Positions 31,942 through 41,300 of a stretch of DNA of 64,000 nt are shown one piece after another (the first letter of the stretch is position 1; each line of letters starts with the position of its first letter). The translations under genes were made by a program, and so were the position numbers. Origin of the DNA: Variovorax beijingensis (GTDB lineage Bacteria > Pseudomonadota > Gammaproteobacteria > Burkholderiales > Burkholderiaceae_C); the NCBI RefSeq assembly GCF_003951285.1, contig NZ_RXFQ01000014.1, positions 101,650 through 165,649 of the forward strand. The letters run 5' to 3'. Below the pieces are notes generated by a model. That model did no database searches. It had not been told where the DNA came from and saw nothing but the letters and a program-made list of their open reading frames with translations.

Positions 31942-32700
31942 TCAACCTTGCTTCGGTCCGGCGTTGCCCGCGTCTTCCGGCACGGTGAACAACTCGGGGT
32001 CGAACATCGGATGAGCTTCCTGAGCTTCAGCGGCGGATGCGTCCTGCGCATTTGGAAGCAGGCTGCCGAAGTCCGTCGAGGCGAAGTTCGGCGGGATGTG
32101 GATGCCTTTCTCGTCGCGGCGGACCAGGCCGCGGCTCTCCAGGTCGCGCATGGTCTTGTTGACCACCTCGCGCGAGAGCCCCGAATACGATGCGATGACC
32201 GCCTGGGTGATGCGCTTGTCGTAGCCGCCGGTGCCCGCTGGCGCCAGCTGGGTCAGCTCATGGAGCACGCGGCCGACCAGGTTCTCGGCCGACAGCGACG
32301 AGATCCGGCGCAACTGGCCGCGAATCATGGTGATGCGCTTCATCGCAACCTCGAGCAGGCCGATGGTCACCTCGGGGTAGGTCGAGCACAGCCTGCGGAT
32401 CGCGGCAATCGGCATCAGGTAGACCGAGGAGGGCAGGGCTGCGACCAGGGTCGACGTGGTCTGATAGCGGTCCTCGCCCAATGAAGGACCGAGGAAGAAA
32501 TCGCCCCTGCGGATGAAGTCGGTCGTGACGTCCCGATCGACGGCTCGCAGCAGGCCGCTGGCCACGCAGTAGATGCGGTCGGTCCAGGTGTCCGCAAGAA
32601 GCACCGTCTCGTTGCGCCGGTAGGACCGCAGTTCGCTGCTGCGGATCAGGGCGGCGCGATCGGCTGGCGGCACGCTGGCAATGAGGGGATGGAGGTACAT
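31942..32700 (-). CDS. Crp/Fnr-family transcription regulator (252 aa)
   Basis: A cyclic-nucleotide-binding-like beta domain (residues about 15-130: NETVLLADTWTDRIYCVASG, RRGDFFLGPSLGE), a dimer helix, and a C-terminal Crp-type HTH (ITQAVIASYSGLSREVVNKT). There is no N-terminal Cys cluster, so it is not an oxygen-sensing FNR. The recognition helix SREVVNKT has the CRP-like R-E-x3-K, not the FNR-like E-x2-S-R, predicting TGTGA-type sites; such a site lies at 33555. An unusual acidic C-terminal tail of about 45 residues follows the HTH. Confidence 0.9.
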   Translation of the reverse strand: MYLHPLIASVPPADRAALIRSSELRSYRRNETVLLADTWTDRIYCVASGLLRAVDRDVTTDFIRRGDFFLGPSLGEDRYQTTSTLVAALPSSVYLMPIAAIRRLCSTYPEVTIGLLEVAMKRITMIRGQLRRISSLSAENLVGRVLHELTQLAPAGTGGYDKRITQAVIASYSGLSREVVNKTMRDLESRGLVRRDEKGIHIPPNFASTDFGSLLPNAQDASAAEAQEAHPMFDPELFTVPEDAGNAGPKQG

Positions 32701-32722
32701 GGCGAAAGTTATGTCGGCCACC

Positions 32723-33445
32723 TCATTTGCAGTCCGCCTGAAGCAGCCGGAACAGCGCCTCGATGCGGCTTTGCTCTTCGGCCTCGTGCAGGGCGCGGCC
32801 CCGCAACCAGAGCCTTCCCGCCTTTCTCTCGACATGCACGTCGTAGACGCGATCGACGCAGTCGACCACGACATCCGGCGCGAGCCGCTCCTGCGCGGCC
32901 CACAGCGCCAGCTCGATCTCCGCGGCGCCCATGCGCCTGGACGCACGCATCGCGATCCAGTCCGCATGCAGCCGCGGCAGTGCCGTCATGCCGCGCACCT
33001 TGAGCGGCTCGCTGCCGAGATTTGCCAGCAGTTCCTCGAGCTGCCCGCCGCCGGAGCGCTGCGAGAGCGTGGAGCCGCCGGCCGTGCAGGCGGCGCTGGT
33101 GCGAAGCAGGAAGCAGTCGTCGCGCAGGCAGCTCAGGTCGGTGTCGGCCGAGGCCAGCAGGCTCGCGCGGATCCGGCGCCTGATCTCGCGGCTGACACCC
33201 GCGGCAACTTCCGGCCCGTCGGTATCGACCAGCTGCGCGAAATTGGCGATGAAGAAGAGCGCGCACACCCTGTCGGGCAGCGGGCTGCGGTATCGCTCTC
33301 TCGCCGCGGCGGCGTCGGTGGCGCCGCGACGTTTCGCAGGCAGTAGATGCGCCAGGGCCGCGCGCCACCGCGGCCCGAAGAGCCTGTTTTCCATCCGTGG
33401 CAGGGCGATCGTTCCATCGCCTGCGTGACACCACTTTCTCTGCAT
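32723..33445 (-). CDS. Degenerate GGDEF-like protein (240 aa)
   Basis: The region VCALFFIANFAQLVDTDGPE, then SREIRRRIRASLLASADTDL and LRDDCFLL, aligns in order with a diguanylate-cyclase domain. The signature GGDEF reads RDDCF, so it should be catalytically dead. The C-terminal half contains VVVDCVDRVYDVHVERKAG and is unassigned. It ends 22 bp before the Crp-family gene, same strand, so they are likely co-transcribed. ATG 33445 versus 33394 is uncertain. Family call tentative. Confidence 0.5.
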   Translation of the reverse strand: MQRKWCHAGDGTIALPRMENRLFGPRWRAALAHLLPAKRRGATDAAAARERYRSPLPDRVCALFFIANFAQLVDTDGPEVAAGVSREIRRRIRASLLASADTDLSCLRDDCFLLRTSAACTAGGSTLSQRSGGGQLEELLANLGSEPLKVRGMTALPRLHADWIAMRASRRMGAAEIELALWAAQERLAPDVVVDCVDRVYDVHVERKAGRLWLRGRALHEAEEQSRIEALFRLLQADCK

Positions 33446-33874
33446 TTGGCATGACCCTGAATCGTTGAACCATCTCTTTTGACCCGCTCGTGAGCGGTCT
33501 TCAGGGAATGCTACGGAGCAACATGCCGCTTGACATCGGGTTTCGAGTCGTGGATGTGTTCCGAATCACAATCTGACACATTTGGCGGTCGGAGGTGGGC
33601 AGGGTCCTCGTTGAAGCGGGCTGCGGGCCGGCCGCCGCGAGCACGGCAATACAAACCGGCGCAGAGGAACAGGCGCAACTACAGCCGCCGTTGGAGGCGT
33701 TTCAAGCTCATTGTGTGGTGACGGGTCTTGGCCAGCACTCCCACAAAATGGTGAGTGGCCGATGAGCGACACGGCTTCGATCGTGGTGTCGCCGCGCCTA
33801 CGCCGATATGAGCATCGCCCTACAGCGCAGCCGACGCCTGCCTGCGAGGCTGTCCCAACAAAAAAGGGCCTGCC
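33446..33874. other. Intergenic region without a convincing gene
   Basis: 429 bp between the GGDEF-like gene and exoD. No open frame here looks coding. It holds the CRP-like palindrome at 33555-33570 and a TTGACA (33530-33535) without a good -10 at 17 bp. Confidence 0.6.
33555..33570. promoter_or_regulatory. CRP-like palindrome
   Basis: TGTGTTCCGAATCACA fits TGTGA-N6-TCACA with one mismatch. It is 110 bp upstream of the GGDEF-like/Crp unit, consistent with autoregulation by that CRP-like regulator. Confidence 0.5.
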
Positions 33875-34466
33875 ATGAGCTCCAGCGGCGAAATCCACAG
33901 CGTCTCGGACATCCTGAAGCGGCTCGAGGAACTCGCGGCAAAGGGTCCTCGCGTGAACGGTGGCGCACTGGTTGGGGGCCTTCGGCAGCCGAAGCTATGG
34001 TCCCCTGCTGATGCTTCCGCCCCTGCTGGAGATATCGCCCCTGGGCGGCGTCCCGGGCTTTGCGAGCACCATGGCCGTCGTGGTGGCGCTGGTCGCCGGC
34101 CAGATGATGTTCGGCCTGGAATGCTGCTGGCTGCCGCGGGTGTTGACCCGAAGTTCCGTGTCATCCGCGAAGATCCGCCGCGCCTCTGAAAAGATGCGAC
34201 CGCTCGCCAGGCGGCTGGACCGCTGGTTCCATGGGCGGCTTCGCAAGCTCACGCGGGGCACGGCCGTTCGAGCGGCCGCGATCGCGTGCATCCTTCTGGC
34301 CTGCACGGTGCCGCTGCTCGAATTCGTGCCGTTTGCGAGCACGGCGCCGATGGCGGCCATCGCCCTCTTCGGACTCGCGCTTCTCGTGCACGATGGCGCG
34401 CTGATGGTGGCCGCGTTCGTTGCTGCTGCGGCTGCCATCGTGTTCATGGCGATCGTGCTTGCGTGA
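33875..34466 (+). pseudogene. exoD-like gene with a one-base frameshift
   Basis: Frame 1 from ATG 33875 gives SVSDILKRLEELAAKGPRV, the start of ExoD-family proteins. The rest of the family sequence, AFGSRSYGPLLMLPPLLEIS through ASTAPMAAIALFGLALLV, continues in the +1-shifted frame to TGA at 34464-34466. Removing one G from the run of five at 33974-33978 restores one 196-codon frame of normal ExoD length. ExoD proteins are membrane proteins tied to exopolysaccharide synthesis. Real mutation or homopolymer sequencing error. Confidence 0.85.
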
Positions 34467-34486
34467 GGCGCGAAGCCGCGCGGCGT

Positions 34487-35320
34487 TCAGCGTTCTGCGA
34501 AGACTTCGATTTCGACGCGGCGGTTCGGTGCCAGGCAGTCGATCAGGGCCGCACGCGCCGTTTGCGTGCACTGCACCTTCGGCTCGGATTCGCCCTTGCC
34601 TTGCACCTGTATTTTCTGCGCCGGCACGCCGGCCTGAACCAGGTAGTCGCGCACGGTGTTGGCACGCGCCAGCGAGAGGGCGCTGTTGTAGGCCTGGCTG
34701 CCGAGCCGGTCGGTGTAGCCCGTCACCTTGACGGTATCCGCTCCCTTGATGTCGCCGGCCAGCGCATCGAGCTTGCGGCGCCCCTCCGGCAACAGGTCGG
34801 CGAGCGACCGGCCGTCGAAGCGGAACAGGCCATCGGCACCCAGCGTGGTCCGGCGCGGTGCCGCCGGGCTCGCGGCGGCCGGCCGCTCGGCCGCCGGCAG
34901 CGCACGCACCCCCAGCACGTCGCCGCAGCCGGCCGGCAGCCAGTGGAAGGTCTGCGCCTTGTAGTCCTTGTCGAAGATCGCCTTGTACTGGCAGGTGGTC
35001 ACGCCGCCGCCGGCCTTGCGGAAGTGGAAGATGTAGTCCCACTCGCGCGGGCCCGCCATGCCTTCGCGGAAATGCGGACGGCCGAGCAGGTCGTACAGCT
35101 GGTCCTTGGTGACGCCGGGCGCTACGGCGCGCAGGTTGTCCAGGTTCGGGAAGGTGCCTTCCTTGAGCCATGCATCGTTGTCGATGTTGGGGAAGATCAC
35201 TTCCGTGGCCTTGCCGTCGTCGGTGATGCCGCGGCTCACGTAGGAGCTGCAGCCCTGCAGCAGCAGCAGCGCTGCGGCGCCCGCTGCAATGGCCGAGAAG
35301 CGATGGATTTGCGTTGTCAT
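34487..35320 (-). CDS. TpgA-like lipoprotein with SmpA and OmpA domains (277 aa)
   Basis: Lipoprotein signal (ALLLLQGCSS) followed by an SmpA/BamE-like domain (LRAVAPGVTKDQLYDLLGRP) and a C-terminal OmpA peptidoglycan-binding domain (VKVTGYTDRLGSQAYNSALS, LAPNRRVEIEV). This order matches TpgA, the periplasmic partner that helps trimeric autotransporters assemble and anchors them to the wall. It lies 29 bp downstream of the adhesin in the same direction. AGAGG precedes ATG 35320. Confidence 0.9.
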   Translation of the reverse strand: MTTQIHRFSAIAAGAAALLLLQGCSSYVSRGITDDGKATEVIFPNIDNDAWLKEGTFPNLDNLRAVAPGVTKDQLYDLLGRPHFREGMAGPREWDYIFHFRKAGGGVTTCQYKAIFDKDYKAQTFHWLPAGCGDVLGVRALPAAERPAAASPAAPRRTTLGADGLFRFDGRSLADLLPEGRRKLDALAGDIKGADTVKVTGYTDRLGSQAYNSALSLARANTVRDYLVQAGVPAQKIQVQGKGESEPKVQCTQTARAALIDCLAPNRRVEIEVFAER

Positions 35321-35349
35321 GATGTTGTTCCTCTTTTGATGCAGCCGGC

Positions 35350-38300
35350 TTACCAGTGGAAGCCCGCACCGGCCGCCACGCCGACCTTGCCGCGCGAGTT
35401 GGCCGAGCCGCTGAACTTCACGACCCACCGGCCGTTGTCCGAGAGCTTCGACACGCCGATGGCGAGCGCAGCCTGGCCGTCGAAGCCCGCCACGCCCGCG
35501 GACACCATGCTCTTGCCCGGGATGTAGGCCTGCGGCATGTTAGCCATGGCCATCGCACCGGCCGCGCCCGCGCTGGCGTCCTTGGCAATGCTGCGGATCT
35601 CGCCGCCCAGGGCGTTGACGCGCGCGTCGGTGTAGGCGTTGGCCCCCGCAATGCCGCTGTTGAGCTGGTTCACGTTGACCGCATCGGTGCCCGCGACGCC
35701 GGGCGCCACGTTGTGCACCGTGACCGGCCCGGTCGCGTTGCTGCCGCCCATCGACACGCTGTTGTAGTTGATGGAGCCATCGGGGTTGGTGTCGTACTTG
35801 ACGGTCGACTGGTCGATCACCGCCACCTGGCCCTGCACGCCGCGCAGCTGCGAGACGTTGACCGCATCGCTGTCGGCCGAGCCCGCGGCCACGCCGGTGA
35901 TCTGGCGGAACTGGCCGTTGGCCGCATCGCCCACGGACACCGCCGCCAGCGTGCTGGTGGTGGCGCCGATGGCGATGCGCTGCGCCTCGGTGGCCGTGGG
36001 CGGCACATAGCCGGCCACGCCCGCGGCGGTGGAGGCCACCGAGCCTGCGCCCAATGCCACGCCGCCGGCTTGCGTCACGCTGGTGCCCGCGCCCAGCGCC
36101 ACGCCCTGCACGGCCGCGGCCGAAGACTGCGTGCCCAGCGCAATGGAGTCGGCCATGTGCGAGATTGCACCCTGGCCGATCGCCACGCCGCCCGGCGCGG
36201 TCTGCTGCACCACCGCGCCGTTGCCGATGCCGATGCCGTTGTTGCCGTTGACCACCGTCTGCGGGCCCACCGCCACCGACTCGGCGCCGATGGCCAGCGA
36301 ATCGGCCGCGCTCGAGTTGGCATGGAAGTACAGCGTCGGCGTGACCGCGAAGGAGGTCAGCGCGCCCGCGAGCTGGCGCACCGTGACCGCGTCCTGCGCC
36401 TGCGTGCCGTCGGCCACGTTGGTGATCTGGCGGTAGCTGGTGGCGCTGCCCAGGGACAGGGCGCCCAGCAGGGCGCGGTCGGTGGTGTTGTAGCTGATCA
36501 GCGAGCTGCCCGCCGGAATGCTGCCGGTGGAGGGCGCCACGAAGCGGTCGGAGACCGCGCCCGAGCCGATGGCCACCGCGCCGGCGACCGTGGCGCTCGC
36601 GTCCTTGCCCGAGGCGATGGCGTCGACACCTGTGGCGCCGAGGTTGTCCTCGTTGCCCCCGCCCGTGGAGTTGACGCTGTAGTACCTGATCTTGTTGGCC
36701 GTGACCGTGGTGCTCAGGTTCTCGATCGACTGGTTGGTGGCGAACAGCTGCGAGCCGTTGATGGCATCGGTCGAGCCGCCCGAGATCCGGCCGGCCGCCA
36801 CATTGGTGATGGTGCGCTCGGCGCCCACCGCACCCACGCTCACCGTGCTCACCGGCGTGGTGCCGGCGAAGTTGTAGGTCGTGCCGTTGATCACCGTGCT
36901 GGCCGTGCCCACCGCCGCCACCGTGGTGGAGCCGCCGCCCAGCGCCACGTCGTTCGCGTTGGTGGCGACCGCATTCGGGCCGATCGCGACCGAATCCGTA
37001 CCCAGCGCCAGCGAATCTGGCAGCGTCGAGTTGGCGTGGAAGTACTTGATGCCCCCGCCGTTGTTGATGTCGCCGATCGTGTTGCCCAGGTTGGTGATCT
37101 GCGTGGTGTTCGCCGTCACCTGCTGGTTGGTGGCAAAGAGCTGCGAGCCGTTGATGGCATCGGTCGAGGTGTTGGAAAGCCGGCCCGCCGCCACGTTGGT
37201 GATGGTGCGCTCGGCGCCCACGCTGCCCACGCTCACCGTGCTCGTCGGCGTGGTGCCGGCGAAGTTGTAGGTGGTGCCGCCGATCACGGCGTTGGCCGTG
37301 CCGACGGCCGCGGCCGTCGTGGAACCGGAACCCAGCGCCACGCTGTTGGCGTCCGCCGCGGTGGCCCCGAGGCCGATGGCCACGGCCGATGTCCCGGCCG
37401 CCGCCGCATTCTTGCCTGACGCGATGGCGTCGGCCCCGGTGGCGCCAAGGTTGTCTTCGTTGGTGCCGCCGGTGGAGTTGACGCTGTAGTACTTGGTCTT
37501 GTTGGTCGTGACCGTGGTGCTCAGGTCCTCGATCGACTGGTTGGTGGCGAACAGCTGCGAGCCGTTGATCGCATCGGTCGAGCTGCCCGAGATCCGGCCT
37601 GCCGCCACGTTGGTGATGGTGCGCTCGGCGCCGGCGGCGCCCACGCTCACGGTGCTCGCCGGCGTGGTGCCCTGGAAGTTGTAGGTCGTGCCGTTGATCA
37701 CGGCGCTGGCCGTGCCGACGGCGGTGGCTGTCACCGAGCCCGAGCCCAGCGCCACGTCGCCCGCACTGGCAGCCGCCGTCGCGGCATTGCCGATGGCCAC
37801 GCTGCCCGCCTTGCCGACCGCACCGGCCGTGGAGCCATTGCCCAGTGCCACCGATCCCTGGCCGATCGCCTTGTTGCCATTGCCGATGGCGACCGCGCCG
37901 TTGGCCTGGTTGGCCGCGGTGGCCGAGGCCGTGCCGTCGCTGTTGGCGGTGTTGTTGGCACCGCCGGTAAAGGCACCGGTGCCGCTCGCATAGCTCGGAT
38001 CGCCGATCACCACGGCGCCGTCGCCGTAGGCCGTGTTGCCCGAACCGATCGAGATCGACTTGCCGCCCGTGGCTGTGGCTCCCTTGCCGATGGCCACTGC
38101 TTCAGCCGAATCGGCCGTCGCGCCGCTGCCGATCGCCACGGTGTCCGCGGCGCTGGCGCGCGAGCCGTTGCCCATGGCCACACCGCTGGCACCGGCCGCC
38201 AAGGCGTTCACGCCGGCGGCCAGGGCATTGATGCCCGTGGCGCCGTCGTTCGCATAGTTCCCCTGCTTGGTGCCGTTGTCGTTCACGCTGTAGTAGCGGA

Positions 38301-41300
38301 TCTTGGCCGCGTCCACCTGGGTGGTCAGCTGGCTCACGTTCACCGCATCGGTGGGCGCCACACCGGGCGCCACGTTGGTGATGACCGTGTTGCCGGCGTT
38401 GATGCCGGTGAGCGTCACGCTCGGGCCGCCCGTGATGGTGAGGCCGTTGTTGTTCATCACCGTGCCGCCCGTGGTCACACTGGTGAAACTGGGCGTGGCG
38501 CTGGTGGCGATCTGCACCTCGGCGCCGTTCTGCGTGATGGCGATGTTGTTGCCCGCCGTGTAGGTGGCGGTGCCGCCGGGCGCGATGTTCTGCACGCTGG
38601 TGCCCGTGGCGGTGCCGGTGCCCGTCTGGGCCGTGGTCACGTTCCAGCCCTTGCCGGCGGTGGCGGCCACGTCGTCGATCGCCGAGTTGGTGGCGAACAG
38701 CTGGCTGCCGTTGATCGCATCGGTCGAGGTCTGGGAGATCCGGCCGGCCGCGACGTTGGTGATGGTGCGCTCGTTACCCACGCTGCCTACGCTCACCGTG
38801 CTCGTGGGCGTGGTGCCCTGGAAGTTGTAGGTCGTGCCGTTGATGACGGTGCTGGCCGTGCCGACCGCAGCGGCTGTCACGGAACCCGAGCCCAGTGCCA
38901 CGCTGTTGGCGTTCGCAGCTGTCGCACCCAGGCCGATGGCCACTGCCGAGGTCCCCGCGGCCGTCGCGTTCTTGCCCGAGGCGATCGCATCGGCACCCGT
39001 CGCGCCGAGGTTGTCCTCATTGCCGCCGCCGGCGGAGTTCACGCTGTAGTACTTGGTCCTGTTGGCCGTCACCGTGTCGTTCAACTGGTCCACGTTCACC
39101 GCATCGGTGGGCGCCACGCCGGGCGCCACGTTGGTGATGACCGTGTTGTTGGCATTGATGCCGGTGGTCGTCACGCTCGGGCCGCCCGTGATCGTGAGGC
39201 CGTTGTTGTTCATCACCGTGCCGCCGGTGGTCACGCTGGTGAAACTGGGCGTGGCGCTGGTGGCGATCTGCACCTCGGCGCCGTTCTGCGTGATGGCGAT
39301 GTTGTTGCCCGCCGTGTAGGTGGCGGTGCCGCCGGGTGCGATGTTCTGCACGCTGGTGCCCGTGGCGGTGCCGGTGCCCGTCTGGGCCGTGGTCACGTTC
39401 CAGCCCTTGCCGGCGGTGGCGGCCACGTCGTCGATCGCCGAGTTGGTGGCGAACAGCTGGCTGCCGTTGATCGCATCGGTCGAAGTGCCGGAGATGCGGC
39501 CGGCTGCAACGTTGGTGATGGTGCGCTCGGCGCCCGGAGCGCCGACACTCACAGTCGAAGTCGGCGTGGTGCCCTGAAAGTTGTAGGTCGTGCCGTTGAT
39601 CACGGCGCTGGCCGTGCCGACTGCCTTGCTCGTCGTGGAGCCCGAGCCCAGTGCCACGTCGCCCGCATTGGCGCTCGCTGTCGCACCGGAGCCCAGTGCC
39701 ACGCCGTTGACTGTGCTGACCGCGGCGTTGGTGCCCATGGCCACGCTGCCGGTGGCCGCCGCGGTGGTGCTGGCGCCCACGCCTGCGGCAATGGAGTTGA
39801 TGCCCTGCGCCCCGTCGTTGTTGACGTTGCCCCCGGCCACGCCGTTGTCGTTCACGCTGTAGTACTTGGTCTTGCTGGCCGCCACTGTGTCGGTCAGCTG
39901 GTCCACGTTCACCGCATCGGTGGGCGCCACACCGGGCGCCACGTTGGTGATCACCGTGTTGTTGGCATTGATGCCGGTGGTCGTCACGCTCGGGCCGCCC
40001 GTGATCGTGAGGCCGTTGTTGTTCATCACCGTGCCGCCGGTGGTCACGCTGGTGAAACTGGGCGTGGCGCTGGTGGCGATCTGCACCTCGGCGCCGTTCT
40101 GCGTGATGGCGATGTTGTTGCCCGCCGTGTAGGTGGCGGTGCCGCCGGGTGCGATGTTCTGCACGCTGGTGCCCGTGGCGGTGCCGGTGCCCGTCTGGGC
40201 CGTGGTCACGTTCCAGCCCTTGCCGGCGGTAACGGCCACGGCATCGATCGCCGAGTTGGTGGCGAACAGCTGGCTGCCGTTGATCGCATCGGTCGAAGTG
40301 CCGGAGATGCGGCCGGCTGCAACGTTGGTGATGGTGCGCTCGGCGCCCGGAGCGCCGACACTCACCGTCGAAGTCGGCGTGGTGCCCTGGAAGTTGTAGG
40401 TCGTGCCGTTGATCACGGCGCTGGCGGTGCCAACCGCAGCGGCCGTCACCGAGCCCGAGCCCAGCGCCACGTCGTCCGCGTTGTTGGCCACCGCCGTGTC
40501 GCCGAACGCCACCGCACCGGCGGCCAGCGCGCTGCTGGTGCTGCCGATCGCCACGCTGCCCTGGCCGACCACCGTGTTCCGGTAGCCGATGCCGACTGCG
40601 CCCTGCGCCGCCGTGCCGGGGGTGCTCACGGCCTGGCCGCCGCCGCCGACCATGTTGGTGTTACCCATCGCCACCGAACCATTGCCGGTGGCGGTGTTGT
40701 CCAGGCCCGAAGCGATCGCGCCGTTGCCGGTCGCGGTGTTGGGGTCGCCGATGGCCACGGCGCCGTCGCCGTTGGCGACGTTGCCGGCGCCGATGGCGAC
40801 TGCGCGGCCACCGGTGGCCCTGGAGGCCCGGCCGATGGCAACCGCGTCGTCGGCGTCGGCGACGGATTCACCGCCGATGGCAATGGCATTGGCACCCGAT
40901 GCAAGGGCGCCTTCGGTTGCATTGCCGCCGATGGCGACCGAGTTGGCGCCCGTGGCGCGCACGGCTGTGCTCGCGCCGGTGCCGCCCGCACCGAGCGCCG
41001 TCGCATAGCTGGCAGTCGCCTGTGCCACTGTGCCGAGTGCTGTCGTCCAATCCGCCAGGGCCTTGGCCTGCACGCCGAATGCCGTGCCGAAGTTGGTGGT
41101 TGCCTGTGCTGAGGTGCCGACCACTGTTGTCCAGTCCGCAGCGGCGTCGGCCAGCGTACCGATCGCCGTCGAGCCCAGGCCGCTGGCCGTCGTGCTGGTG
41201 CCGATAACGATGGAGTTGATGCCCGAAGCGGTGGAACCGTTGCCGAAGGCCATCGCTCCGTCGGCCACGGCGGAGGTGCTCACACCCAGCGCCGCCGAAT

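Noticed and set aside
31942..32700. The Crp-family gene as the FNR that reads the island's sites
   Set aside because: No N-terminal Cys cluster for an iron-sulfur centre, and the recognition helix is CRP-like (R-E-x3-K).
33530..33560. Sigma-70 promoter from TTGACA at 33530 towards exoD
   Set aside because: The position 17 bp on reads GATGTG, a poor -10.
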